43,502 bases of DNA from Clostridiales bacterium (GCA_015056175.1 SVGT01000015.1:1-43502); one strand, 5' to 3'; numbered from the stretch's first letter, positions 32,119 to 41,327 are shown. Program-made: numbers and translations. The notes: generated by a model not told the origin, from the letters alone.

Positions 32119-32979
32119 ATGAAAACAGGCCTTGTACTGGAAGGCGGCGCCATGCGCGGGCTTTTTTCCGCAGGCGTGATCGACGTGCTGATGGAAAACG
32201 GCGTACGGTTTGACGGCCTGATCGGCGTCAGCGCCGGCGCCGTGTTCGGCTGCAATTACAAATCCGGCCAGATCGGCCGTACCATCCGCTATAACATGCG
32301 CTTTTGCAAAGACAAACAGTACTGCTCCTTCCGCTCCCTGCTTAAAACCGGCGATCTGTTCGGCGCAGAATACTGCTACCACACCCTGCCCCGGGAGCTG
32401 GACGTGTTTGACAACGCCGCCTTCATGCAAAACCCCATGAAATTCTATACCCTTTGCACGGACGTGGAAAGTGGACAGGCCGTCGTCCACGATTGTCTTT
32501 CCTGCGACGACCGGGATCTGGAATGGATGCGCGGCTCCGCCTCCATGCCGCTGGCCGCCCGCATTGTGGAGGTGGACGGATACAAGCTGCTGGACGGCGG
32601 CATTGCCGATTCCATCCCGCTGCGCCGATTTGAGGACATGGGTTATGAACGGAATGTGGTCATCCTCACTCAGCCCAGGGGCTACACCAAAAAGCCCAAC
32701 CGGCTTATGCCCATCCTGCGGCACGTGTACCGCGCCTATCCCCATCTGATCCACACCCTGGCCCACCGCCATGAAAACTACAATGCCTCTCTGGCCTACG
32801 TCGCCCGCCGGGAGCATGCAGGCCATGCGCTGGTCATCCGTCCGGATGCGCCCCTTGAGATCGGCCACACCTGCCATGACGCTGCCGAAATGAAGCGGGT
32901 CTATGACCTGGGACGGCAAATGGGCCTCAAGCGCCTGGAAGAAATCCGGCGCTTCCTGAACACGGATCTTGTCCGCTGA
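32119..32979 (+). CDS. Patatin-like phospholipase
   Basis: A 286-residue cytoplasmic patatin-family lipid acyl hydrolase of the YjjU/RssA-like bacterial type. GGAMRG (9-14) is the oxyanion loop, Ser38 in GVSAG the nucleophile, and Asp159 in LLDGG the partner of the Ser-Asp dyad, so the catalytic set is complete. SASMPLAARIVEVDG is the block that normally precedes the Asp. Probably acts on membrane phospholipids or lysophospholipids; the biological role is unclear. ATG 32119 follows GGAGGA by 6 nt and is preferred over an in-frame ATG at 31990 that would lie before the promoter. The GH43-like gene starts 20 nt after its stop. Confidence 0.87.
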   Translation: MKTGLVLEGGAMRGLFSAGVIDVLMENGVRFDGLIGVSAGAVFGCNYKSGQIGRTIRYNMRFCKDKQYCSFRSLLKTGDLFGAEYCYHTLPRELDVFDNAAFMQNPMKFYTLCTDVESGQAVVHDCLSCDDRDLEWMRGSASMPLAARIVEVDGYKLLDGGIADSIPLRRFEDMGYERNVVILTQPRGYTKKPNRLMPILRHVYRAYPHLIHTLAHRHENYNASLAYVARREHAGHALVIRPDAPLEIGHTCHDAAEMKRVYDLGRQMGLKRLEEIRRFLNTDLVR

Positions 32980-32999
32980 CCGAAAGAAAGGAGACCGGA

Positions 33000-33968
33000 A
33001 TGCAGCATTATCTCTTTGTTCATTTCCGCGAGACCACTTCGCCCGAGGGCGAGCAGGTGCACTTTGCCCTCAGCCGCGACGGCTTTACCTGGCAATCGCT
33101 CAACGACGGAAAACCCGTACTCTGGGCTTACTACGGCGACCGCGGCGTGCGGGATATGACTGTTGTCCGGGACAGGCATACCGGCAAATTCCACATTTTC
33201 GCCACCGATCTGAGCTTGAGCTACGGGATGCGGGATAAGTACCGGCATTCCTGGCACCTGGCCTGCACACAGGGCAGCAAATGCCTGGCCCACTGGGTAT
33301 CCGACGACCTCGTTCACTGGAGCGAGGAAGAAATGGTGCGTGTGGGCGATGAGGACTGCGGCTGCGTATGGGCGCCCGATATTATTTACGATGCGGCACA
33401 GGACGATTATGTGCTGCATTGGTCCTCCTGTCACCGGGAAAACGGTTACGGCCCCATGGGCATCTACTACAACCGCACCCGGGATTTTGTCCACTTCACC
33501 CCGCCGCAGTGCCTCTACCGCAAGCCGGAGGGCATGGGCGGCTGCATAGATTCGGCCATGTACGAGGAAAACGGCCGGTACTACCTGTTCGTCAAAAGCG
33601 ACAAAAACCCCAACCGGGTCATGCTGCTCACAGGCGATACCGTGACCGGCCCCTTCCGCACCGTGCGTGCCTTTGACGAAAGCATGGAAAGCGTGCAGGA
33701 GGGCGTGTACGAAGCCCCCACCGCCGTCCGTCTGGACGACGGGCGCTGGGCGCTGTTCATTGATTATTACGGCGTGCAGGGCGCAGGCCAGGGCTACGTG
33801 CCCTTTATTGCCGACAGTCTGGCATCCGGCGTCTTCACCCGCAGCGACCAGGCCTTCTCCTTCCCCTACGGCTTTAAGCACGGCACCATTCTGACCATCA
33901 CAGAGGAAGAATACCAACGCATGCTGCAGCGCAACTGGCAGGACGTACCGGACGGACGCTGGAAATAA
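33000..33968 (+). CDS. GH43-like beta-propeller glycosidase
   Basis: A 322-residue protein of the five-bladed propeller clan (GH43/GH62-like, arabinanase/xylosidase type), with no signal peptide. GVRDMTVVRD has the likely general base Asp52, VWAPDIIYD the Asp127 that tunes the acid, and VYEAPTAVRL the general acid Glu238. Repeated FHIFATD, YVLHWSS, YYLFVKS and WALFIDYY strands mark the blades. It would act on short arabino- or xylo-oligosaccharides, side chains of pectin or xylan, inside the cell. GAAAGGAG precedes the ATG. Second gene of the patatin operon, ended by a strong terminator. GH117 or GH130-like enzymes have the same fold, so the exact family is not fixed. Confidence 0.72.
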   Translation: MQHYLFVHFRETTSPEGEQVHFALSRDGFTWQSLNDGKPVLWAYYGDRGVRDMTVVRDRHTGKFHIFATDLSLSYGMRDKYRHSWHLACTQGSKCLAHWVSDDLVHWSEEEMVRVGDEDCGCVWAPDIIYDAAQDDYVLHWSSCHRENGYGPMGIYYNRTRDFVHFTPPQCLYRKPEGMGGCIDSAMYEENGRYYLFVKSDKNPNRVMLLTGDTVTGPFRTVRAFDESMESVQEGVYEAPTAVRLDDGRWALFIDYYGVQGAGQGYVPFIADSLASGVFTRSDQAFSFPYGFKHGTILTITEEEYQRMLQRNWQDVPDGRWK

Positions 33969-33973
33969 ACTGC

Positions 33974-34001
33974 AAAAAAGACCCCCGAAGGGGTCTTTTT
34001 T
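33974..34001. terminator. Bidirectional terminator after the GH43-like gene
   Basis: AAAAAAGACCCC, loop CGAA, GGGGTCTTTTTTT. T-runs on both strands, shared with the convergent 728-residue glycosidase-like gene whose stop touches it. Confidence 0.92.
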
Positions 34002-36187
34002 TATTGTGCCAGATACTTCTTCAGCCGCTCCAGCGAGCGCTGCGTTTCCGCATTTTTCCACGCGGCATGCGCTGCGCTGAAGACGTAGTCCATGGTAGGT
34101 TCATAGCCGATGCGGCTGTCCGCTTCGTGGAAGGCAACAGCCCGGTTCACGTTTTCCGTTTCCAGACGGGCGATCTCTTCCATTTTCGCCGCGATGGCGC
34201 CGACGTTTTTGCCGATGCTCCCCACGCAGGCATACAGTTCATCCTCCCGGGAATGACGAACGCCCTCCCGTGCAGCGCGCAGCAGCGCCTTGAGGATGGC
34301 CCACTGCATCACATGCTTTGCCGTGACATACGTGGCATGGAGGAAGCCCGCCACAGCGCACTGGGAGCGCATTTCGCTGTCCTGCTCCGCCCCGCAGGCG
34401 TCCGCCGCCTCCGTCAGCAGCTGCACTCCTTCCCGGAAATTCCGCTCCGCCCGCAGCACCCGCTCATAGCGCAGCAGGGTGAAATCCGTCTTCTCAAACA
34501 CGTTGTCCGGGTAGATGGGAAAAATAATGCCAAAGCCGCCGTGGGCAGCCCAGGGTACGGAGGGCAGATGCAATTCCTCCTTCTTCTGGTCAAACAACAG
34601 CGGATAAGTGGGGCCGCAGCGATAGGGGCCGTACTGATCGCAATCCGCCGCCACAATGCCGCGAATGCCGTCGCTGAACTTTTGCCAGGCGCGGAGGGCA
34701 TGATCTGCGCATGCACCCCAGTCCCGCCGCGCAATGGATGCGAGCATCTCCTCATCCCCGAGCCCCGCGCTGTCAAAGGCATTGCGGGCAAAGGGCGTCA
34801 GGAAGGAGGGAAACCAGCCGTAGTGATGGTTTTCCATCAGGCCGCACAGGCCGTGCCGGGCATGGGATTCCCGCAGCGCCGCAAAGCGCTTCTGCCATTG
34901 CTGCGGCACCGGCAGATAGGGCGTTACGCCATTGTCCCAGGTACGGCCGCCGGTATTGGCCATGGTGTACAGGCGAATGCCCCGTTTTTTCGCTTCCTCC
35001 GCTTCGCTCACATAATATTGCCCGGGTCCCGGGAAGGAAATGGAATAATCGTCGATACGGTACTGCCTGCCCTTTTCATCGGTGAAGATCTCAAACATAT
35101 CAAAGGTGACCAGCAGCGATATATCAGTTGGCAGCGCGCGGATCAGCTTCAGGCGCGCCTCCTCTTCCACATAGCCCCAGTTGTAGGTCCAGAATACCAG
35201 ATCGGCGCAGGGATTATACCGACGGATCACGTCCCGCACCAGGGTGACCAGCTCCGGATAATCAAAGCAGGGATACCAGCCGGGCGACGGTCGGGGATCC
35301 GCTTTATCCTTCAGCTGGATGCGCACGCCTGTGGTATGCTCATCCAGGGACGGAAACTCAAAACACTCGCCCACAAAAATGATGCCCTTCAATCCCGGAC
35401 ACTGGCGGAACAATGTGCCGAAGGACTTCTCGTAATATTCCCTGGCGCCTGCATCGCGGGGATGCATATCGCACTTGAAGTGGCTGTAGGCATACACGTC
35501 CAGCCCGTAGCCCGCCGCACGCCAGACCAGCTGGTTAAAATCGCAGTACCCCCGTCCGGAGCCGGGCCACAAAGCGTCGGGATCCGGAAAGCCGTGATGA
35601 TTGGTATCCGGCGATCCCGTAAACACCATAATGGCGTCCATGCCCGCATGGGCGCAGGCTGCCAGATATTCATCCGTAAAGGTATCCAGCTCCATGCCGG
35701 AATGGGTGAGCCTTGGCGAAAACAGCGGAGCATGCTGGGCACATTCCAAAGGCAGGCGGCTCTCACCCCGCAGCTTCATCTGCTCCTCCAGATAATACAC
35801 GCCCTGCGCCGTGCCGCGAAGGGATGCGCCCACCACCGTGATGCATTTTTCCGTTACGGTGATATGAAACGCGCCTTCCATTTGCGACGTCAGCCCGTGG
35901 CAGGGAGCATCCTCCCTTGTCAGCAGCAGGATGCATTTGTCGCTGTTCAGCAGCGCTTCATCCAAATGCTCCACGCGCCGCACCTTAAGATCCAGAGAAA
36001 ACGCATCGCTGAAAAAATCCGCCAGATCATGCACAAAATAGCGCATCAAACGCGAATCGCTTTTCCTTGCCACGATCTCCCACTGATCGGTGATCTCACA
36101 GCCAAAGGGCATACTCGCATTGGGCGTGGGGGTAAGTTGGTTGCTCCGCGCAAGCTCACGGGTACGAAAGCTGTAAAGATGGCGCAT
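34001..36187 (-). CDS. Large glycosidase-like protein with GH20/GH67-type N-terminal domain
   Basis: A 728-residue cytoplasmic protein I cannot place in a named family. Residues about 30-145 are a GH20b/GH67-N type alpha-beta domain (CILLLTRED, FHITVTEKCITVVGAS, RGTAQGVYYLEEQMKLRG). About 150-480 look like a TIM barrel: SGMELDTFTDEYLA, AIMVFTGSPDTN, DVYAYSHFKCDM, GIIFVGECFEFPS, LVFWTYNWGY, GLMENHHYGWFPS. The acids in VGECFE and near TYNWGY are candidate catalytic residues. The last 230 residues are helical. It resembles GH20, GH67, GH84 and GH115 enzymes in outline. ATG follows GGAGTG. Probably acts on an acetylamino or uronic-acid glycan end. Placed between pectin-related genes on the opposite strand. 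Confidence 0.65.
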   Translation of the reverse strand: MRHLYSFRTRELARSNQLTPTPNASMPFGCEITDQWEIVARKSDSRLMRYFVHDLADFFSDAFSLDLKVRRVEHLDEALLNSDKCILLLTREDAPCHGLTSQMEGAFHITVTEKCITVVGASLRGTAQGVYYLEEQMKLRGESRLPLECAQHAPLFSPRLTHSGMELDTFTDEYLAACAHAGMDAIMVFTGSPDTNHHGFPDPDALWPGSGRGYCDFNQLVWRAAGYGLDVYAYSHFKCDMHPRDAGAREYYEKSFGTLFRQCPGLKGIIFVGECFEFPSLDEHTTGVRIQLKDKADPRPSPGWYPCFDYPELVTLVRDVIRRYNPCADLVFWTYNWGYVEEEARLKLIRALPTDISLLVTFDMFEIFTDEKGRQYRIDDYSISFPGPGQYYVSEAEEAKKRGIRLYTMANTGGRTWDNGVTPYLPVPQQWQKRFAALRESHARHGLCGLMENHHYGWFPSFLTPFARNAFDSAGLGDEEMLASIARRDWGACADHALRAWQKFSDGIRGIVAADCDQYGPYRCGPTYPLLFDQKKEELHLPSVPWAAHGGFGIIFPIYPDNVFEKTDFTLLRYERVLRAERNFREGVQLLTEAADACGAEQDSEMRSQCAVAGFLHATYVTAKHVMQWAILKALLRAAREGVRHSREDELYACVGSIGKNVGAIAAKMEEIARLETENVNRAVAFHEADSRIGYEPTMDYVFSAAHAAWKNAETQRSLERLKKYLAQ

Positions 36188-36304
36188 ATCTTCACTCCGT
36201 TCCTGTCAGGGGATGTTTTTTGCTCCTGTTCGCTGCTGCCATCTTATCATATTCCGCCTGTCGCCGCAAGCCGCCATCTTCCCGCCGGCTGATTACAGAA
36301 ATTC

Positions 36305-36333
36305 TTTCCAATACACCCAAATTGTGCTATGAT
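36305..36333 (+). promoter_or_regulatory. Promoter of the pectate lyase gene (extended -10)
   Basis: TTTCCA (36305-36310), 17 nt, TATGAT (36328-36333), preceded by TGC, giving an extended -10 box. Confidence 0.6.
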
Positions 36334-36374
36334 AGAAAAAAGCCCGTTTCATACCCCGAAAGGAGAATTCTCCC

Positions 36375-39300
36375 ATGAAAAAGCTGGCGCAGTTCTTTTT
36401 GTCGTGTACTGTGTTTCTTTCCCTGATGCTTTTTGCACTGCCGGGCAGCGGCGAAATCCTGCGCGTGCTGGATTGCACGCTGGATCTGCCGCCCATGGAG
36501 CAGGGCGCAAAGACAGACGGTGAAAGCGACGTATTCGGCGACGGTTTCACCGTCCTGTATTCCTACAAGAACAAGTTTGATTACAGCGAAAAAACCTTTG
36601 ACGACGGGTACTATGGTACCCAGCGCCTAAACTTTGGCGGCAAAACGCAGGTAGGCAAGGGCATGATCAACACCGTGCGCTTCACCGCCGAAAACAACGC
36701 CACCCTCAAGTTCTGGTGGGTCTCCGGCGGCGACGGCAGGCAGTTTGCCCTGTATGACGAAAGCGGAGAGATCCTGATGGAGACTCAGGTGGAATCCGTC
36801 AAAAACAACCTGTACATCTCCTCCTTCGACATTGAAAAGGGCACCTATTATCTGGGCGTGCCCGAGGGCAGCAACTATCTGTTCAAGATCGAACTGGCCA
36901 TCCTGGAGGAGGGCGAAACCAAAGCGCCCCGCACCGACTGGGCAGAGATCGCAGCGCCCGTCCTCACGTCTGCGCAGGATACGGGCAAGGGCGAAATTGA
37001 AGTGACCGTCAGCGCGCAGGTGGGGCATCTGGGGGCGGACAATGTAACGGTCACCATGTTTGATGCGGAGGGAAGCGCGATTGATACCCGGCGCTCTCTT
37101 GCAGAAAAGGATACCCATACCCTGATTTTTGAGCCAGACGCCAGCGGCAATTATACCTTCGGCGCATCGGTGCAGCGCGAAAACGAAATGGAAAAAGCAG
37201 GCGATCAGCGCATCGGCTGCTCCTATATCCTCCCGCTTGCCTCCCCCGCCTTTACAGGCATCCACAGCGCCGGCGGCGGCATGCTGCGCATGGTGTGGGC
37301 GCCTGTGCCCGAAAGCACCGGCTATGAAGTGTTCAGCGCCGGGGAAAGCCTGGGCCGCACCTCGGATACCTCCTTTACCTCCCCCGTGCTCCCCGTCGGC
37401 GAAAGGCACCATTTCACCGTACGCGCCCTGCGCAGCGATGAATGCGGCCCCTTCAGCGAGGAGATCAGCGCCGTTGCGGCGGAGGAAGAACAGCGCCTGT
37501 GGTCGTTCTCCGTGTTCGGTCCCTCCACCAACGAAAAGGATAACGGCGTGATCGGCTCCCTCAATGAAGACGGCTTTGTGACCGTCTATTCCGAAAACGG
37601 CAAGGGAAAAATCCAGCCCAATGCCGATGACGGCGTGGCCTTCTACTACACCGCCATTCCTGCAGGGCAGAACTTTTCGCTCCGCGCCCGGGTACATGCA
37701 GACGGCTGGAAGTATTCCAACGGACAGGAGGGCTTTGGCCTGATGGCCATGGACAGCGTACCGCCCTCCGGCGCAGACAGCCATTTGACCAACCAGTATC
37801 TTGCACTGGCCTCCAAGGTGGAATACTATTGGCAAAACGGCAAACCCAGCGAATCGGGCATCAAGTACACCATGCGTCTGGGTCTTGGCGCGCTGGCCAA
37901 GATCGGCTATGAGCCGGGCAGCCGCTATCCTGTCATCGGATACATGTGGCCCCTGGAATACAGCGCCGCCTCCCGTCCCATTGAAGGCGTGAGCAACTAT
38001 AACGCCATTGGCAATAACCAGAACCCCGACGTGCTGGATAAAACCGCCTCCACCGTAGCAGAGCTGACGGATTTCATCCTGGAAATCGAAAAGAACAACA
38101 CCGGCTACTTCATCACCTATTACGGCGAGGACGGCTCGGTGATCGGTCAGTACAAGGAATACGATCCCGACGCGCTGAGCAAAATGGATCCCGATTACGT
38201 ATATGCCGGCTTCTTTGCAGCCCGCAATGCCCGCGCCACCTTCTCCGACGTGCAGCTCACCGTGATCGATCCTGCTCAGGATGCGGCGGCAGAGGAGCGT
38301 CCCTTTACCTACATCACGCCCGCCCTGTCCATCACCTCTGCGCAGACCAGCAGCAAGGCGGATTATACCGTATCCTTCGTGCCCAACTGTCCCGGCACCG
38401 CCCGCATCAAAATCGACGGAGAAACGGTGGCGGAAAGCATTTCCGCACAGGCGCTTGTGCGCAACGATGTTCCCGTCACGCTGCCCGGCGCAGGCGAAAT
38501 GCTGCTGGAAGTGGTCTTTACGCCGGATGAAACCCTGCTGACCGATCCTTACACCCGTCTTGCCTCCGATAAAGCGGTGTACGCAGAGATCGCCGTCACC
38601 TACACGTCCGCCTACGCTGCGCTGGATACGCTGTATGTGACCCCGGCAGGCGCGCCCAGCGGCAAAGGCACGCAGGAAAGCCCGCTCAATTTGTCCACCG
38701 CCGTGCTGTACGCGCGCCCCGGACAGACCATTCTGCTCAGCGAGGGCGTATACAATTTCGTATCTCCCCTGCGCATCCCCCAGGGCGTGGACGGCACGGA
38801 GGATGCACCTATCCGCATGGTTGCGGCGCCTGATTGCGCATCCCGCCCCGTGCTGGATTTCAAACAATTGTCCGCAGGCGTGATCCACGGCGGCGATCAC
38901 TGGTACTTTGAAGGCTTCGACGTATGCAATACCCAGAACAACCAGAAGGGCTTCCAGGTATCCGGACATCACAACGTACTCTCCGACATCTGCACCTATC
39001 ACAACGGCAATACCGGCATCCAGATCAGCCGTTATGCCGGCAGCGATCCCACCTGGGACTGGCCGCACCATAACCTGATCCTCAACTGCACCTCCTGGGG
39101 CAATGCGGACGCAGGCTACGAGGACGCCGACGGCTTTGCCGCCAAGCTGACCTGCGGCGAGGGCAATGTATTTGACGGCTGCGTGGCCTACCGCAACGCA
39201 GACGACGGCTTCGATCTGTACGCCAAGCCGGAGACAGGCCCCATCGGCCGGGTGATCATCCGCAACAGCGTAGCCTATGAAAACGGCTATCTGGAGGACG

Positions 39301-39782
39301 GCACCGAGGGCGGCAACGGCAACGGCTTCAAGCTGGGCGGCTCCAATATCCCCGGCGGCCATCTGCTGGAAAACTCCTATGCCTTCTTCAACAAGGCCAA
39401 GGGCATCGACGCCAACTCCTGCCCCGACGTGCAGGTGCAAAACTGCATCAGCTACAACAACCTGCACTACAACGTGGCCTTCTACACCAATCAGGAGCAG
39501 GATACGGCCTATGCAGCACAGAACGTCATTTCCCTGAAGGATCCCTCCATCCCCGGCGGCGATCCTTCCCGGGAGGATGAGCTGAAGCCCCGCGGCAATC
39601 AGAACATGGCTGCGTTTGTCAATGATTCCTGCTATTACTGGGACGGCAATAAGAGCGTCAACGCATCCGGCGACCGGATCACCGCGGAGCATTTCCGCTC
39701 CCTCACCTTTGAGGGCGTCCGCCGCCACGAAGACGGCTCCATCGATCTGGGCGGTTTCCTGCAGCTGAAGGATGCGCCCTGA
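36375..39782 (+). CDS. Secreted multi-domain pectate lyase, PL9-like
   Basis: A 1135-residue exported protein. A signal peptide (MKKLAQFFLSCTVFLSLMLF, then ALPGSG) starts it. About 30-180 and 190-280 are beta domains, 290-370 a fibronectin-III-like unit (GYEVFSAGESLG, PVLPVGERHHFTVRAL), and 375-640 a concanavalin-like beta domain (FYYTAIPAGQNFSLRARV). About 770-1090 is a right-handed beta-helix of polysaccharide lyase family 9: YVTPAGAPSGKGTQESPLN opens it, ADDGFDLYAK holds Ca2+ ligands (Asp943, Asp944, Asp947), and NGFKLGG has Lys986, the expected Bronsted base. It should cut polygalacturonate by beta-elimination outside the cell. No LPXTG or SLH anchor is seen. ATG follows AAAGGAG. Own promoter; no clear terminator seen. 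Confidence 0.8.
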   Translation: MKKLAQFFLSCTVFLSLMLFALPGSGEILRVLDCTLDLPPMEQGAKTDGESDVFGDGFTVLYSYKNKFDYSEKTFDDGYYGTQRLNFGGKTQVGKGMINTVRFTAENNATLKFWWVSGGDGRQFALYDESGEILMETQVESVKNNLYISSFDIEKGTYYLGVPEGSNYLFKIELAILEEGETKAPRTDWAEIAAPVLTSAQDTGKGEIEVTVSAQVGHLGADNVTVTMFDAEGSAIDTRRSLAEKDTHTLIFEPDASGNYTFGASVQRENEMEKAGDQRIGCSYILPLASPAFTGIHSAGGGMLRMVWAPVPESTGYEVFSAGESLGRTSDTSFTSPVLPVGERHHFTVRALRSDECGPFSEEISAVAAEEEQRLWSFSVFGPSTNEKDNGVIGSLNEDGFVTVYSENGKGKIQPNADDGVAFYYTAIPAGQNFSLRARVHADGWKYSNGQEGFGLMAMDSVPPSGADSHLTNQYLALASKVEYYWQNGKPSESGIKYTMRLGLGALAKIGYEPGSRYPVIGYMWPLEYSAASRPIEGVSNYNAIGNNQNPDVLDKTASTVAELTDFILEIEKNNTGYFITYYGEDGSVIGQYKEYDPDALSKMDPDYVYAGFFAARNARATFSDVQLTVIDPAQDAAAEERPFTYITPALSITSAQTSSKADYTVSFVPNCPGTARIKIDGETVAESISAQALVRNDVPVTLPGAGEMLLEVVFTPDETLLTDPYTRLASDKAVYAEIAVTYTSAYAALDTLYVTPAGAPSGKGTQESPLNLSTAVLYARPGQTILLSEGVYNFVSPLRIPQGVDGTEDAPIRMVAAPDCASRPVLDFKQLSAGVIHGGDHWYFEGFDVCNTQNNQKGFQVSGHHNVLSDICTYHNGNTGIQISRYAGSDPTWDWPHHNLILNCTSWGNADAGYEDADGFAAKLTCGEGNVFDGCVAYRNADDGFDLYAKPETGPIGRVIIRNSVAYENGYLEDGTEGGNGNGFKLGGSNIPGGHLLENSYAFFNKAKGIDANSCPDVQVQNCISYNNLHYNVAFYTNQEQDTAYAAQNVISLKDPSIPGGDPSREDELKPRGNQNMAAFVNDSCYYWDGNKSVNASGDRITAEHFRSLTFEGVRRHEDGSIDLGGFLQLKDAP

Positions 39783-39891
39783 CCCTACGGCGCATACGGC
39801 AAATTTTTATCCGTTTATGCCATGAGCGCCCGGTAATTTACGGAAAAACCAAAAAAGTCAGGTAAAAACCATTCCCTTTTTCAGACTTTTG

Positions 39892-39900
39892 TGCTATAAC
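39892..39900 (+). promoter_or_regulatory. Extended -10 promoter of the small 76-residue gene
   Basis: TGC plus TATAAC (39895-39900). The -35 region (TTCCCT at 39872) is poor, which extended -10 promoters tolerate. The leader to the ATG is about 80 nt. Confidence 0.45.
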
Positions 39901-39986
39901 ATGTAGCGGCCCGCACAAGCGGCGCCATCCCGTAAACCGGGCATTCCGCAGCATTCCGGCTGCAAACATAGAAAGGAAACCTGACC

Positions 39987-40217
39987 ATGAAAAAGATCAT
40001 CTGCAAGGTGGAATATGACACCGAAGCTTCCAAGCTGATCGAGAAGCGCGTCTTCGGCCAGTTCGGCGATCCCGCCGGCTACGAAGAGAGCCTGTATCAG
40101 ACCGAAGGCGGCAAGTACTTCCTGTACACCTTCGGCGGTGCCGAAAGCAAGTACGCCAAGGAAGCCATCACCCGCATGGCCGCTGCCAAGGCTCAGGAAT
40201 GGCTGAACAACAAGTAA
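39987..40217 (+). CDS. Small conserved-looking protein of unknown function
   Basis: A 76-residue protein I do not recognise. It begins KKIICKVEYDTEASKLIEKR, then FGQFGDPAGYEESLYQTEGG, KYFLYTFGGAESKYAKEA and ends in a helix (MAAAKAQEWLNNK). The pattern is beta-alpha-beta-beta-alpha, with no membrane segment and no metal motif. AAGGAAA precedes the ATG, there is a separate promoter, and a strong terminator follows. Codons are strongly biased (AAG, CTG, GGC, GAA), as for a highly expressed gene. It therefore looks real. A small cytoplasmic binding or regulatory protein is all that can be said. Confidence 0.7.
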   Translation: MKKIICKVEYDTEASKLIEKRVFGQFGDPAGYEESLYQTEGGKYFLYTFGGAESKYAKEAITRMAAAKAQEWLNNK

Positions 40218-40229
40218 GCCATTGCAAAC

Positions 40230-40264
40230 AAACAGCACCCTGCTTCAAGCAGGGTGCTGTTTTG
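40230..40264. terminator. Bidirectional terminator after the small gene
   Basis: AAACAGCACCCTGC, loop TTCAA, GCAGGGTGCTGTTTT. It also ends the convergent GH20-like gene. Confidence 0.9.
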
Positions 40265-40280
40265 CTTTATACCGTATTGC

Positions 40281-41327
40281 TTACAGCTTAAACTTCTTAT
40301 AGGAGGGTTCCAGAGCACGCACCACGCTGCCCACCATGGCGTCCAGACCGTCGCCGGCTTCTTCGCCGTTCATGGCCTTGAGCAGGTTATCCACATATTC
40401 GTCCGTCAGGTGCGTCCAGTTGGTGCACAGCATGCCGCCCAGCTGGCCGGGCCACTGGTAGCGCTTGGTCAGGTAATGGGCCTCCATGGCATGCTTCCAG
40501 AAGTGCTCGGCATTTTCCGCCTCGTGGAACACGGAGGGAAGCACGAAGAAGCCTTCCTTGATGAACGTTTCCACCGACGGATAGCCCGCGCTGTGCAGAT
40601 CATAATGCCAGTCGCAGATGATGATATCGCGGGTCACCTGATCCTTCATGTGCAGTGCGGGATACATGCCGAAGCGGTCGCCCTCCCACATCTGATAACC
40701 CATGGAGATGGAATCCAGCAGACGGTCGCCCCACATCATCATGTCCAGATTCTTTTCGGCCAGATGATCGTGCAGGATCTTGATCGTGCGTGCAAGCAGC
40801 GCGGCGGGATCCTTGCCCTTGCAGCGGGGGCACATGGCGATATCGAACACTTCGTCCAGACCCACATGGAAGGCCGTGCAGCGGGTAGCCTCAGCGATCT
40901 CGTCCATCATGGGGAAAATGTACTGGTAGATATCGTCGTTGGAGGCGCACCAGCTGTGGTGGTAGATTTCCGGCCAGGTGGCGTCCGGCGCCACGTTGGG
41001 GTTCTCAATGAACTCCGGATGCTGCTTGAGCAGAGGCAGGGGCGTGCCGGCAGGAGAATCCGACTGATGACCCAGGCAGGGCAGCAGCGGAACCAGACGG
41101 ATGCCGTGCTTCTCGCACACGTCCGCCAGGCGAGAGGCGTCCTCCGCCGTGATGGTGCCGGAAGAATATTCCGGGAAGCACTTGAACTGGAAGCGCATTT
41201 CCGCAATCAGCGTGTTAAAGCCGCGGGGCGCCAGGCCTTCCTCGATGAGGCGGATCAGGGCGTCAATGCCCTCGTGGGTGCCCACCAGCGTATGGAAGCC
41301 AACAACCGGAATACTGCGATCAAACAT
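40281..41327 (-). CDS. GH20-like beta-hexosaminidase catalytic domain, cytoplasmic
   Basis: A 348-residue protein with only the TIM-barrel of family GH20, lacking the usual N-terminal GH20b domain and any signal peptide. FHVGLDEVF carries the Asp158-Glu159 pair, where Asp holds the substrate N-acetyl group and Glu is the acid. AEMRFQFKCFPE and LVPLLPCLGHQSD are earlier barrel strands (the H-Q-S-D loop is typical), and DMMMWGDRLLD and LGGMLCTNWT are later ones. It also has a CPRC knuckle near 166-169. It would remove GlcNAc or GalNAc from internalised glycans or from recycled peptidoglycan. ATG 41327 follows AGGAGG. Own promoter at 41380-41408. Confidence 0.78.
   Translation of the reverse strand: MFDRSIPVVGFHTLVGTHEGIDALIRLIEEGLAPRGFNTLIAEMRFQFKCFPEYSSGTITAEDASRLADVCEKHGIRLVPLLPCLGHQSDSPAGTPLPLLKQHPEFIENPNVAPDATWPEIYHHSWCASNDDIYQYIFPMMDEIAEATRCTAFHVGLDEVFDIAMCPRCKGKDPAALLARTIKILHDHLAEKNLDMMMWGDRLLDSISMGYQMWEGDRFGMYPALHMKDQVTRDIIICDWHYDLHSAGYPSVETFIKEGFFVLPSVFHEAENAEHFWKHAMEAHYLTKRYQWPGQLGGMLCTNWTHLTDEYVDNLLKAMNGEEAGDGLDAMVGSVVRALEPSYKKFKL

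Noticed and set aside
36627-39728. 1033-codon open frame on - opposite the pectate lyase
   Set aside because: Same mirror effect; the plus frame has a signal peptide and PL9 motifs.
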